Positions 54,070 through 63,429 are shown, counted from the stretch's first letter. The stretch is 64,000 bases of DNA from Bog-473 sp963834405 (GCA_963834405.1 CAWIBX010000002.1:310001-374000); one strand, 5' to 3'. Numbers and translations: made by a program. Notes: generated by a model from the sequence alone, not told the origin.

Positions 54070-55251
54070 CTAGCCCACCCGGTAGAGCTTGGTTCCGTTC
54101 TCACCAAGGATCTTGCGGCGCGATTCCGGCCGAAGCGTGCTCATGGCCTCATGGACGTGTTGGAGGGGCTTGGGCCAAAGAGCGGTGGGGTGCGGAAAAT
54201 CGGTCTCGAAGAGGATGTTGTCTTCCCCGACCTTGTCGACGAGCTGCTGGAGGTGCCCGAGCCCGGTCTCGAACCACATGGTGGCGAACCAGTTCGACTT
54301 GAAGTACTCCGAAGGCGTGCGCTCGAGCTCGGCTGCCTGCACCGGTGCGTTCTCAGGCAGTTCCCAGTCCATTGTCTCGAGGATGAAGGGTACCCAGCCG
54401 ATGCCGCTCTCGACGGAGACCATCTTGAGCTTGGGGAAACGGTCGAACAGCCCCGAGAAGACGGTGTTGATCACCACGCGGGCGTTCCCGATGAAGAGCA
54501 TCGAGCCGCCGATGGCGGGCTTGACGAACTCGTCCTGGGACTCCCAGAAGTACTGACCGTAGAAGTTCATCGCCGTGAGGCTGGATCCGATGTGGAAGTG
54601 GACCGGGAGTTCCAGGTCGGCGCAGACCTCCCAGAGGGGGTCCCAGGCTTTGTTGGCCAGGTCCGGGGCGCCGAGGTCCTGGGGGTCCGAGGTCATGTTG
54701 ATCCCCCGCAGCCCGAGGCTTCCGATCCGCTGCGCCTCGCGGACGCATTCATCGACGTTCCATGCCGGCAGGATGGGCATCGGCAGCAGACGATTCTTCG
54801 TACGCTCCTGAATCTCTGCCCGAGAGTCGTTGAAGATCTCCACGCACAGTCGGCGCAGCGCGAGGTCCTTCACCTCGGCCAGGCTCTGGCCCCCCAGTCC
54901 GAGCGCGTTCGGATACAGGACCTGGTACTGAATGCCCATGTCGTCGAGTACCTCGAGGCGGGCGTCGACGTCCCAGGCGGCAACATGGGCCCGTTCGAAA
55001 TCCCACTCGATCATCGATTCGAGGAAGGGGTGCTTCACTCCGTCTCGGTCGATGGTGCTTCCGCCGCCGGCCTTGCCGATCGGCGTCCCCTCAATGACCC
55101 ACTGGCGCTCCCCGTCGACGTCCTCGACGTGCAGGATCTGATCCTTGTAGGCCGCAGGGGCCCGTTTCGTCCAAAGGTCCTCGACGTCGGTGAAGTGCGA
55201 ATCGGCGTCCAGGACAGCCAGTCCCTCAGGCACCTCGGTGGCGAGAGTCAT
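54070..55251 (-). CDS. Amidohydrolase family 2 (TIM-barrel metal-dependent hydrolase/decarboxylase)
   Basis: A 393-residue amidohydrolase. VLDADSHFTDVEDLWTK replaces the usual HxH with DSH, HFHIG and FETDFPHP carry further metal ligands (His, Asp). This pattern fits the ACMSD-like decarboxylase/hydrolase group seen in aromatic or xenobiotic degradation. ATG 55251 with GGAGG upstream. The next feature is the tRNA-Cys fragment. Confidence 0.87.
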   Translation of the reverse strand: MTLATEVPEGLAVLDADSHFTDVEDLWTKRAPAAYKDQILHVEDVDGERQWVIEGTPIGKAGGGSTIDRDGVKHPFLESMIEWDFERAHVAAWDVDARLEVLDDMGIQYQVLYPNALGLGGQSLAEVKDLALRRLCVEIFNDSRAEIQERTKNRLLPMPILPAWNVDECVREAQRIGSLGLRGINMTSDPQDLGAPDLANKAWDPLWEVCADLELPVHFHIGSSLTAMNFYGQYFWESQDEFVKPAIGGSMLFIGNARVVINTVFSGLFDRFPKLKMVSVESGIGWVPFILETMDWELPENAPVQAAELERTPSEYFKSNWFATMWFETGLGHLQQLVDKVGEDNILFETDFPHPTALWPKPLQHVHEAMSTLRPESRRKILGENGTKLYRVG

Positions 55252-55343
55252 TGATCGGATCCTCCAGACTTCGTGGCCACGGGCCACGTCACCCCTGCAC
55301 ACCGGAGGCTACTCGCGTGGTCCGTGCACCAGCCCCAACGAGA

Positions 55344-55394
55344 AGAGGCGGCGGGCGGAATCGAACCGCCGTACGGGGCTTTGCAGCCCCTTGC
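55344..55394 (-). repeat. tRNA-Cys 3' fragment (left copy of 43-nt repeat)
   Basis: Minus strand gives the 3' portion of a tRNA-Cys: full anticodon arm GGGGCTGCAAAGCCCC (anticodon GCA), T arm and acceptor 3' strand. The 5' half and D arm are missing. Bases 55344-55386 repeat exactly at 58849-58891. Confidence 0.88.
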
Positions 55395-55479
55395 TTGTTA
55401 CGCGTAGGACCCAGGCCAGAGGCCATTTTCTCACGCCGACCACGCGCCGATCCCGCGAAAACCCCGCGTTACGTCGGCT

Positions 55480-55745
55480 CTACGCCACGCCACGGTGCAG
55501 ACGGCGCTGCCGTCCCGTCGTACCGCCCCACACGCCGACGACGAACCGTTCCTCGACCTCGAGGCACTCCTGGCGCACCGAGCAGCCCTCGCAGTAAGCC
55601 AGCGCCGGCGCGGTTCGTTCGCCGCGCTCGGGGAAGAACAGGTCCGGGCCGGCGCCCCTACAGGTGGCCCTCTCGAACCACTCATGAGGGTGCCGGAGCT
55701 CCGCGAGAACGGCCGCGCTCCGGCGCCTCGGGGAGCATCAGCCAT
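55480..55745 (-). CDS. WhiB-like iron-sulfur regulator, apparent frameshift
   Basis: In a frame with no normal start codon, 55480-55713 encodes FERATCRGAGPDLFFPERG, then AYCEGCSVRQECLEVEE and VVGVWGGTTGRQRR, a clear WhiB family core with all four Cys. The likely start, MADAPRGAGARPF from ATG 55745, is in the adjacent frame; one missing base near 55710 joins them (~88 residues). WhiB proteins bind a 4Fe-4S cluster and interact with SigA. Located in the mini-island, so probably mobile-element encoded. Confidence 0.75.
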
Positions 55746-56085
55746 TCAATCAAGGCTCTGTTCGTGCTGCCCAAGGTATGGCGGGCATGTTCGAGATGGG
55801 TGAGACCCGACCTCCGACCTAAAGGGTCGGCTTCACAAAAAGCGAGGGTCCCTGCACCAAAAACGGGGCCCTCAAATCCGTTGCCCTTTCTTAACCCCGG
55901 TGCGAATAATGCAGAGCCCGAGCTACGCGAACAGAGGCTGTTGTCGGGTTCGCTATCCGGCCTCGGGTTGGGGGTGGGTGTGGCTGGCCTCTCTCGGATG
56001 TGACATCCCCTTCCTGGGGTCAGCCCACTCCCCCTCTCGGCATGGGGCTTCGGGATTGAAGCTCAGTACCGTCGGCACCTTGCTG

Positions 56086-56547
56086 ATGCCCGCGCCCGGC
56101 GACCGGTGCCCCGGCTTCATCGCCGAAGCCGGCCGCTGCTGGCGCATGTTGTACGACGACAACCTCCAGGCGACGACTGACGCGAGGCGCCATTATGGAC
56201 GGGCCAGTGGTTATCGCCGCGAGGCGATAACCAGGTTGAGGGTGTGGGCTTGCTCCGACCATCGGGACGGACCGACGTTTCTGCGCATTCGGCTGGCGGC
56301 AGTCCTGATCGCGCGATGCGCCGATCTTGTTCACCCGTTGTGCGAGTCAGGCCCTTCAGGCTCTATTCGGCGCCGGCCCGAACCGTCACGATCGTCGGTT
56401 AGTCGGGGGGCGGTGACCACATCGCTGAGGTATTCGCCGCCTCCCGGCTCTCTCGCCAGCCGCGAACTGGATGGCCGTGCCCCTACCCGTACCCGGCACA
56501 AGGGAGCTACCCCGCACACGCGCGAGGGTTCAAGCGCCATGAGCTAG
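56086..56547 (+). CDS. Small Cys-rich 'CPGFIAE' island protein
   Basis: From ATG 56086 the frame gives MPAPGDRCPGFIAEAGRCW, then LRVWACSDHRDG, a Cys/His pattern that suggests a small zinc-binding protein. The region after ~residue 65 is Arg/Ser/Pro-rich and may not be native. A broken relative lies at 30237 in the first island. Function unknown, though related frames accompany actinobacterial integrative elements. Confidence 0.5.
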   Translation: MPAPGDRCPGFIAEAGRCWRMLYDDNLQATTDARRHYGRASGYRREAITRLRVWACSDHRDGPTFLRIRLAAVLIARCADLVHPLCESGPSGSIRRRPEPSRSSVSRGAVTTSLRYSPPPGSLASRELDGRAPTRTRHKGATPHTREGSSAMS

Positions 56548-56838
56548 CCAGAAAATTGTTTCTCGACAGTGCTGAGTATTGACGGGTTGTGATCCGTAGA
56601 ACTCGATCTGGATTGGACGACGTCAAGGTGAGGAACCCGAGGACGTTGGCCTCAGCAAAAGGCAGAACGTCAGCCCGGTGAGCAACGCCGGAAGAAAAGC
56701 CAGTCGCATTGCCGCACCTATCCCAGAAGGCAATGCCGAGGGATTGAACTCTTTGCATCGTCAAACGCTGGGCGTCCGGTGAGTGCAGGACAGGAGACCT
56801 TGATGTCGGCTTGAGGCCGTCGAGCAGCTGGTTGTGAA

Positions 56839-57670
56839 GTGAAGCGCTGGACACTGGCCAAGATCACGAAGACTGAGGTGCAGGCGTCGGTCGCCGAGAT
56901 GCGCTCCAGTGGTGTCCCGGACTCGGCCATCCGGCGACGATTCTCCGTCTTCCGTTCGGTCATGGTCGGCGTCGTCGAAGCCGAACCGATCGTGAAGTCA
57001 CTCTGGCGCGGCGCGAACCTCCCCAAGGATCGCCGGGGCGAAATCGAGGTCCTTACACCCGAGGAGGTGGCGCAGCTCGCCGAGGCCATCCCTGCATGGT
57101 GTCGGTCGTGGGTGTGGACCGCGGCCTATTTCGGGGCTGCGCTGGTCCGAGATGGTCGGCCTTCGACGGCACGATGTCGACCTATTGCGGCGACGGATCA
57201 CCGTGCGCCAGCAAGTCGTCGAGGTGGGTTCCACGTTCAAGGGCTTTGACGAGCCGAAGACGAGCGCGGGCCAATGCTCGATCGCCATTCCGCCGTTCCT
57301 GTGCAAGATCCTCGAAACGCAGCTCGCCGAGCGCTCACAGCCTGGCAAGGATGGGCTGGTGTTCGTCAACACCCGCGGGAACACTCCCCACCATTCCTCG
57401 TTCACCTCGCAGGCGTGGAAGAGGGCCGGGAGTGTATCGGCCGGCCGGACCTTCGCTGGCACGACCTCCGGCACACCTTCGTGGCGGATCGCGACCGGCG
57501 CCCACCCGAAGCAGATCCAGGAGGAGGCGGGTCGCTCGTCGTACAACACGACCATGAACGTCTACGGGCACCTGTTCGAGTCGCTAGGCGAGAGGGTGGC
57601 GGACGCCATGGAGGAGATCTACGAATCTTGTCTCGCAGCGCCGGCCCCAAAGGTCACCCGGATCGCCTGA
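56839..57670 (+). pseudogene. Tyrosine integrase with multiple frameshifts
   Basis: Segments of one integrase lie in alternating frames: EIEVLTPEEVAQLAEAIP, then MVGLRRHDVDLLRRRITV (first Arg region), GLVFVNTRGNTPHH, then RPDLRWHDLRHTFVA (HxxR box), then HPKQIQEEAGRSSYNTTMNV with the Tyr in VYGHLF. At least three frame changes (~57135, ~57440, ~57490) are needed. The N-terminal domain is not recognisable. Dead recombinase of the mini-island. Confidence 0.85.
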
Positions 57671-57689
57671 GGGATGTTCGGTGACGCGG

Positions 57690-57752
57690 CCGTCGATCAC
57701 GCGTGGATCACGCGCCTTCACGCGCGGATCACGCGAAATCCCAGCTAACGCG
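57690..57752. repeat. Short direct repeats (GATCACGCG cluster)
   Basis: GATCACGCG occurs three times and a TTCACGCGCG variant once within ~50 bp just after the integrase pseudogene. Could be recombinase arm-type sites or simple decay product. Confidence 0.45.
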
Positions 57753-57808
57753 CGTCACGTCCGGTAAGCCACCGTCAAGTCACTCACCGCACCTGAACAG
57801 GGAAAGTC

Positions 57809-58850
57809 CTAGATGGTTAATTCCAAGGGGTCACCCGTGATCGAACGCGACGAGCGATCGCAGCGGACGCTGAGCGGTCTTGGCGTTGTGCCAGATGGCT
57901 GCGGTCAACGCGAGCAGGCGTTGGAGCACGCGGGTAAGGACCCCACCTGGGGTTCTGCCCCCATGGCGCTCGAGGTCGAGCTGAGTCTTGAGGGTGGCGT
58001 TGACCGATTCGATGAGCTGGCGCAAGGGCTTGAGGAGCGGGCTGGTCACGCGGCCTCGGTCGCGCTTGTGGGCGGGTCGGATCAGCGTGACGCCGTGCTC
58101 GGCCAAGAAGGTCTCGAACTCGCGCGAGCGATAGCCCTTGTCGGCGAGGACGCGCTGGCCGGGGCGCAACAGCGCGGGCTCGGCCTCGAAGAGGAACCGG
58201 GCCACCTCGCGCTCGTCGACCTTGGGATCGGCCAGTGCGAAGGTGATGGGTAACCCCGCCGGCGTGCACACGAGGTGGAGGCGCAGCCCCCAGAAAAAGC
58301 GCGAGTGGCTGGCGCAGTAGCCGTAGAAGGCCCACCCCGCCAGATCGGATCGCTCGACGGTGGGTCGCGACCGTCCGCACTCGACCGGCGTCGAGTCCAT
58401 GACCCAGGTGTCGTCGTCCCAGTGCTCGGTGTCGGCCGCCAGCAGGCGGATGCACGCCCTGAGCTGGCCTTCGGACTTGCGCAGCCGCTTGTTGTAGCCG
58501 CTCTGCATGGGGATGTAGGGAAACCAGGCGCGCAGGTGGGCCCGGGCGTGACGCAAGAAACGGGTCTCAGAGGTGAAGCCCAAGAGCGCCTGGAGCACGG
58601 CCAAGGTGATGAGCTCGGCGTCGGAGATCTTGGGGGCGAGCCCGATCCTCGGGCGCCATGGGCGCAGCTCAGGACGGATCCGAAGCGCGTCGTCGATCGT
58701 CACGTACAGTGCGGTGACAAAGGTGTCCAGGTCGGCGTCCATTTGACCTCCATGGTCGAGTTGGGATTACGCAACGCCGATCATGGACGCCTTTGTCGCG
58801 TCCGACGCGGACCCTCGCTCAGCGGGGATCCCTTGGAATCAACCGTCTAG
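57809..58850 (-). mobile_element. IS982-family insertion sequence with terminal inverted repeats
   Basis: The ends are imperfect inverted repeats: CTAGATGGTTAATTCCAAGG at the left and CTAGACGGTTGATTCCAAGG reading in from the right (3 mismatches over ~24 bp). The outer CTAG at each end may be a 4-bp target duplication, giving an element of 57813-58846. The right end touches the second tRNA-Cys repeat. Confidence 0.82.
57831..58742 (-). CDS. IS982-family transposase
   Basis: A 303-residue DDE transposase, complete. Asp116 (VMDSTPVEC), Asp201 (VLADKGY) and Glu245 (RQLIESVNATLK) form the triad. N-terminus LAPKISDAELITLAVLQALL and PMQSGYNKRLRK are typical of IS982. May still be active. Confidence 0.93.
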   Translation of the reverse strand: MDADLDTFVTALYVTIDDALRIRPELRPWRPRIGLAPKISDAELITLAVLQALLGFTSETRFLRHARAHLRAWFPYIPMQSGYNKRLRKSEGQLRACIRLLAADTEHWDDDTWVMDSTPVECGRSRPTVERSDLAGWAFYGYCASHSRFFWGLRLHLVCTPAGLPITFALADPKVDEREVARFLFEAEPALLRPGQRVLADKGYRSREFETFLAEHGVTLIRPAHKRDRGRVTSPLLKPLRQLIESVNATLKTQLDLERHGGRTPGGVLTRVLQRLLALTAAIWHNAKTAQRPLRSLVAFDHG

Positions 58851-58891
58851 AGGCGGCGGGCGGAATCGAACCGCCGTACGGGGCTTTGCAG
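58849..58891. repeat. tRNA-Cys 3' fragment (right copy of 43-nt repeat)
   Basis: Exact copy of 55344-55386, ending in the anticodon loop. The following bases do not continue the tRNA. With the left copy it brackets 3.5 kb holding an integrase relic, as attL/attR would. Confidence 0.85.
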
Positions 58892-59237
58892 GAGCTCTGG
58901 AGAGGTCTGTAGGAGTTCAGGCTGATACATCGGTCCAGGTCATTGGCCGGTCGGGCCCAAGGGTGTCCACATCCGTCAGCCCGTCTTGTGGCATCACCGT
59001 GGCATGAGCAGAGCCGCCAGACCCGTCAAGGGGCCGCCGGAGGCGGAGTGAGGACACGAAGCGAAGGAGCGTCCCGCAGCGACCCTTAACCGGTCGAAAC
59101 AGCACCGAAGCCACAATGGATCAGGTCGGCTCTTTGGGCCGGACTGACTGCCATCAGGGTCGCCCAGTCCGGCATGTCACTTCGGGGACAGTCCGACGAG
59201 CAAGCGAATCCGCTCCGTAACCGGCAAATACAGTGCG
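58892..59237. other. Stretch without recognisable gene
   Basis: 346 bp between the right repeat and the next gene. No convincing frame, no tRNA 5' half. The promoter of the following gene should lie near its end. Confidence 0.5.
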
Positions 59238-59831
59238 GTGATGACACTCGAGGATGCGGCCTTCGCCAGCGCCTACACAATCGAGGTTGACCCCGAGTTC
59301 CCCGGCAATGGCGACTGGGGGTGTCCGGCCGTCGGGTTCGACCGGACCGGCGCAGTCATGGCGGACTTCGACTCTCGGTGGGGGACTCCGTTCATTGTCC
59401 GCATCCACCCGGATGGTGGACAGGAGTGGGTTGCGATGCTGGCGGCGGGTGGACTCAGGACGCTCCGTGACGCATTCGTCACCCCCGACCCGCATGTTCT
59501 AGCCGTTGTTGTGGACGGCCTCGCCTACCTCGTTGACACCCGTACGCCTGATGTTCCGGCACAGATCGTCCACAACCAGATTCACCAGGTTGTGCCGAGC
59601 ACCGATCCGCCCCTGCTCCTATTTGCTCGCTTCATCGACATAGTGGCTGTCGGACCAACGGGCATCGCCTGGAGGACGCCGAGGCTTTGCGTCGATGGTC
59701 TCGACGTGCGAGAGGTCAGTGCAAACGGGGTCGTCTGCTTCTGCGACAACTTGGCGACGATCACTCTCGACCCTGCCACAGGCGCTCAGGTGGAAGGGGC
59801 ACCGCTCTGGCCTCCTGGCGCTCTCGCCTAA
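59238..59831 (+). CDS. Hypothetical protein, possible beta-propeller
   Basis: A 197-residue cytoplasmic protein (GTG 59238 or ATG 59241). Alternating strands such as VGFDRTGAVMADFDSRWG and ITLDPATGAQVEGAPLW suggest a small beta-propeller-like repeat. No family is recognised and no signal peptide is seen. Confidence 0.55.
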   Translation: MMTLEDAAFASAYTIEVDPEFPGNGDWGCPAVGFDRTGAVMADFDSRWGTPFIVRIHPDGGQEWVAMLAAGGLRTLRDAFVTPDPHVLAVVVDGLAYLVDTRTPDVPAQIVHNQIHQVVPSTDPPLLLFARFIDIVAVGPTGIAWRTPRLCVDGLDVREVSANGVVCFCDNLATITLDPATGAQVEGAPLWPPGALA

Positions 59832-60052
59832 CAAGGCCCTGCAAGCGCCGACACCGGGCGAGTCTGGGTGACCCCTACCGCCGGGAGTGGGTGCCACCGT
59901 TGGCACCGTGGGATACCTGTTGAACCCCAGACTGCGTCATGGGGTCGCGCCGCCGTCGAATTCTCAATGCCGCCTCGGTCGACGTGGGTGTATGGTCCCG
60001 TTCAGGCCGTCCTCGCCGGACGGCAGGGCGGCCAGGGCAAGGGAGGTGGACC

Positions 60053-60652
60053 ATGTTCAACAGGGTGCTTACATTCAGGGGTGCGACCGATATCGACGGA
60101 GGTGTGACCTACCTCCGCGACGCGGCGCTTCCGGTGCTCGAGGCACAACACGGATACCGAGGCGTCACCGCCAGCGGCGATCGGTCCAGCAGGGTCTTCG
60201 GGATCTTGTCACTCTGGGACACTGCATCGGACCGGTCCGCAAGCGACAGCGCGTTGGGAAAGGCTCGCGAGGAAGCGCTCAAGATCGTCGGGGGCGACCT
60301 GACGATTGAGAATTTCGAGGAGGTCGTGCTCGAGATGGTTCGGCCGCCGAGCCCTGGGTGTGGGCTCTTCGTTACTCGGGTGCACATGGACCCCTCGGTC
60401 ATCGAGGAGAACCTCGAGTTCTTCAAGAGCGACGTCCTGCCCCAGATCAAATCGCAGCCCGGGTTCTGCGGCTTGCGCAACATGATGGATCGCGCCACCG
60501 GCCGGGCAATCGTGGGTTCGGTATGGGACAGCCGCGCCCAAGCCGAAACGATGCAAGCCACTGCTCCCGAGCGTCGGGCGCGGGCCGAGGAGCGAGGTGT
60601 TTCGTTCGACGAGACCGAGGTCAGGGAAATCCTCTTCGCCTCCATCAAGTAG
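60053..60652 (+). CDS. Tandem dimeric alpha-beta barrel (ABM-like) protein
   Basis: A 199-residue protein with two ferredoxin-like halves, each resembling the antibiotic-biosynthesis-monooxygenase fold (first half GYRGVTASGDRSSRVFGILS, second half FVTRVHMDP to IVGSVWDSRAQAE). GGGAGG precedes ATG 60053. Function unknown. Confidence 0.7.
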   Translation: MFNRVLTFRGATDIDGGVTYLRDAALPVLEAQHGYRGVTASGDRSSRVFGILSLWDTASDRSASDSALGKAREEALKIVGGDLTIENFEEVVLEMVRPPSPGCGLFVTRVHMDPSVIEENLEFFKSDVLPQIKSQPGFCGLRNMMDRATGRAIVGSVWDSRAQAETMQATAPERRARAEERGVSFDETEVREILFASIK

Positions 60653-60742
60653 CGAAGAGCCGTCACTCGTCATCGACCTCCTGAATAGGGCCATCCGAAG
60701 GGTGAGTTCCTAACGCCGGCTATGAGCACACACGACCTGCGG

Positions 60743-60991
60743 TCAGCGGCTGATTCGCCTTATTCGACGGCTCCCCGTCACAACCAGGCCGGCGATAAGT
60801 CCGACCACGCCCCCAAGGATGGTTGAGGGAATCCCTAACTCGAAGATGGCAAACGGAGCGGTTGGCGCAAAGGTGTGAAGCCCAACGATCAGTCCGACGA
60901 TCCCTCCGGTTATGCCCAATGAGATTGCGCCAATAGTTCCCCATCGAACAGGCAATGGCAGGCTCCGTAGCCAGGCCCGAAACGATTCCAC
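60743..60991 (-). CDS. Small two-helix membrane protein
   Basis: An 82-residue protein (GTG 60991) with two Gly-rich helices, TIGAISLGITGGIVGLIVGL and TILGGVVGLIAGLVV, and basic ends. No family recognised. Confidence 0.5.
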   Translation of the reverse strand: MESFRAWLRSLPLPVRWGTIGAISLGITGGIVGLIVGLHTFAPTAPFAIFELGIPSTILGGVVGLIAGLVVTGSRRIRRISR

Positions 60992-61302
60992 GATTCATTC
61001 TGGCTCGATTTGCCAACTGCGGCCCAGCCTTCGCTGTCGAAATCACGAACTGCCCCATAACGCCGTACATCAGGAGTGGGTCAGTTGTCGACCGTGGCTA
61101 ATCAGGACATTCGGAATATGCAGCGTTTCGGGAGTGCCTCGTCATGGGTTGTGAATTGATTCCAATGACGCCTCGTCCGTCTCCTTCGATGGCTGAGTTC
61201 GTCAGTGGACTTCATGCCCGCGAGCCTCTTGGCTTTGGGCACTCCTCGGAGCTCGCTGCTACCGTCTCCGATGCTAGGGCGGACGAACGAGGAGAAGAGC
61301 CA
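60992..61302. other. Divergent intergenic region
   Basis: 311 bp between divergent small genes; expected to hold promoters. No other feature is visible. Confidence 0.4.
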
Positions 61303-61647
61303 ATGGCAGTGTTCAATGGAGCATTTCCGATCCTTCCCGGTAAAGAACAAGAGAGCCGGGCCTTTGCTGCCACATGCATGGGGCAACGCCGGAAGGAGTT
61401 CGAGGAGCAGCTGTCTTCAGACGGAATTTCCAGGGAGACATGGGCTCTTCAGGAGACTCCGATGGGCAGCTTCATGTTGGTGTGGTTCGAGGCTCCCGAC
61501 ATCGCGGAAGTATTCACGAACCTCGCCAGCCTCAACACTGAATTCACCACCTGGTTCCGGACCCAAGTCAAGGATCTCACTGGCGTAGACCTAGGCGCTC
61601 CGCCCGAAGGCCCGCCCCCCGACGTGCTGGTCGACTGCGCCCCCTGA
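61303..61647 (+). CDS. Hypothetical small protein, possible ferredoxin-like fold
   Basis: A 114-residue protein. ATG 61303 is set by GGAGAAG upstream; a longer frame from 61144 adds non-conserved sequence. FPILPGKEQESRAFAATCMG and ALQETPMGSFMLVWFEAPD suggest a dimeric alpha-beta barrel-type fold. Function unknown. Confidence 0.6.
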   Translation: MAVFNGAFPILPGKEQESRAFAATCMGQRRKEFEEQLSSDGISRETWALQETPMGSFMLVWFEAPDIAEVFTNLASLNTEFTTWFRTQVKDLTGVDLGAPPEGPPPDVLVDCAP

Positions 61648-61836
61648 GGATCACCCTCCCTCCCCTATGGGGACATCACCAGTAGATAGACGTTCAGCGA
61701 TGCGGAGGGTCTTCGCCAGTAGGCAGCCGGGGGGGGAATGCCCCCTATCGTCGGGATGGAGCCGCGCAAGTCGTAGTAGCCGCTGACCAAACCCGTAATG
61801 GGCGATGGTGCGGAGCGGCGAGCAAGAATCTTTGAA

Positions 61837-62790
61837 ATGGACGTCACTCACCGCACGATCCGTACCAATGGAATCGACATCCACGTAGCCGAATCCGGGG
61901 AGGGGCCATTGGTCCTCTTGCTTCACGGCTTCCCCGAGCTGTGGTACTCGTTTCGTCACCAGCTCGGCGCATTGGCCGAGGCTGGCTACCGAGCTGTGGC
62001 CCCAGACCAGCGTGGCTACGGCGCCACCGATGCACCCTCTGCAGTCCATGACTACACGCTCATGCACCTCGCCGGCGACATCGTCGGTCTCATAAATGCG
62101 CTGGATGAGAATTCCGCCGTTGTCGTGGGTCAAGACTGGGGATCCCCCGTGGCGACCACCTTGGCCCTGTTCCGACCCGACCTCGTCTGTGGCCTGGTCA
62201 TGATCAGCACCCCGTACTTTCCCAGGGGAGAGACCGATTTCCTAAGCGAGCTCACCGCCAAGCTTGGGCCGGACAACTACCAAGTGTTCTTCCAGGAACC
62301 GGGGGTGGGTGAGGCTGCCTTCGAGGCCGACGTGCGAGCCACTGTTCTGGGGGCACTGCTCGGAATCTCCGGTGAGGCGGCCGAAGTGCACACCACGACC
62401 GAGGTGGATGATACAACAGTCATGCCTGATCATTCGGGCAAGGTGCTACCGGGATGGCTGAGCGAAGCGGACGTCGACTACTACACCGCCGAGTTCAGCC
62501 GGACCGGCTACCGGGGCCCACTCAACTGGTACCGGAACCACCGTCAGAACTGGGAGTACATGTCGGCCTGGCATCAAGCACCGATCACCGCGCCAGCAAT
62601 GTTCGTGGGCGGTGACCGCGATCCGGTTCTCAACTGGCCCGGAACGCGAGCACTGGTGGACACGCTGGGTGACCACCTCATTCCCGATCTGCGCGTCTCG
62701 GTCATCCTGGACGGATGCGGCCATTGGATCCCCCAAGAACGACCGGTCGAGACCAACGATCTCTTGCTCGAGTTCCTGGTCGGTCTTTGA
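61837..62790 (+). CDS. Epoxide hydrolase (alpha/beta-hydrolase)
   Basis: A 317-residue hydrolase. HGFPELWYSFRHQL (oxyanion HGxP, 30-33) and nucleophile Asp100 in GQDWGSP mark the epoxide hydrolase/dehalogenase branch; cap Tyr residues and CGHWIPQERP (catalytic His) support epoxide hydrolase. It would convert epoxides to diols, matching the oxygenases in the window. ATG 61837. Confidence 0.88.
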   Translation: MDVTHRTIRTNGIDIHVAESGEGPLVLLLHGFPELWYSFRHQLGALAEAGYRAVAPDQRGYGATDAPSAVHDYTLMHLAGDIVGLINALDENSAVVVGQDWGSPVATTLALFRPDLVCGLVMISTPYFPRGETDFLSELTAKLGPDNYQVFFQEPGVGEAAFEADVRATVLGALLGISGEAAEVHTTTEVDDTTVMPDHSGKVLPGWLSEADVDYYTAEFSRTGYRGPLNWYRNHRQNWEYMSAWHQAPITAPAMFVGGDRDPVLNWPGTRALVDTLGDHLIPDLRVSVILDGCGHWIPQERPVETNDLLLEFLVGL

Positions 62791-62928
62791 ACCGCTGCGC
62801 TGGATCGATCGACTGGTTCAGTCGGCCGGCCCGAAGCTCATGGTGCCCAGTAGGTGCCCCAATGAGTTCATCGACGACAACGCCGAAGGGTGACCCCGTC
62901 CTCGCTGCCGGGACCGGGACGGCGTCGC

Positions 62929-63318
62929 TTAAGGGGTTGAGCCGTCCTGCATCGACTGCATGTTCTTGATCATGACTGCCTCGGCCGTGCGCAGCTCCTC
63001 GCTGGGGCTGAACCACAACCACTCGGTACCGGGCTCGTTCGCTACCGGGACGTGACCAGGCGGAATGTAGAAGACGTCGCCGACCTCGAAAACCTCATCA
63101 CGGTCGGCGTATCGTGCTGTCATCTTGCCCTTGAAGACGTAGCCCCAATGCGGGCACTGGCAGCGGTCGTCCGGAAGCCCCTTCATGAAGGGCGTCGCGT
63201 CCATGTCTTCGAGGAGCGACGTGAAGCTCACGGTGTAGCCGTCAAGCTCGTCGCGCAGATCCACCACCGGGCCGACATCCTGGCCTTGTGGGGCGCTGTC
63301 CCTTGAGAACTTCGGCAT
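62929..63318 (-). CDS. Cupin-domain protein
   Basis: A 129-residue single-domain cupin: CPHWGYVFKGKMTARYADRD and FEVGDVFYIPPGHVPVANE give the two cupin motifs with metal-binding His. Enzymatic or sensory role unknown. ATG 63318, divergent from the HTH regulator. Confidence 0.8.
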   Translation of the reverse strand: MPKFSRDSAPQGQDVGPVVDLRDELDGYTVSFTSLLEDMDATPFMKGLPDDRCQCPHWGYVFKGKMTARYADRDEVFEVGDVFYIPPGHVPVANEPGTEWLWFSPSEELRTAEAVMIKNMQSMQDGSTP

Positions 63319-63429
63319 CTCGATCGCTTCTTTCGTCTGGGTCGTGGCGTGGGTTACACGATCATGAGGTGTTCGACCCCATCTTTACGCTTTTGTCGGT
63401 GGTCACCAACGCCAGTTCCCGTCCGGTAC

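Noticed and set aside
56507..56854. Minus-strand 115-residue frame in the mini-island
   Set aside because: Partly protein-like composition but no family motif, and it overlaps the start of the integrase relic. Could be part of a decayed gene; not supportable.
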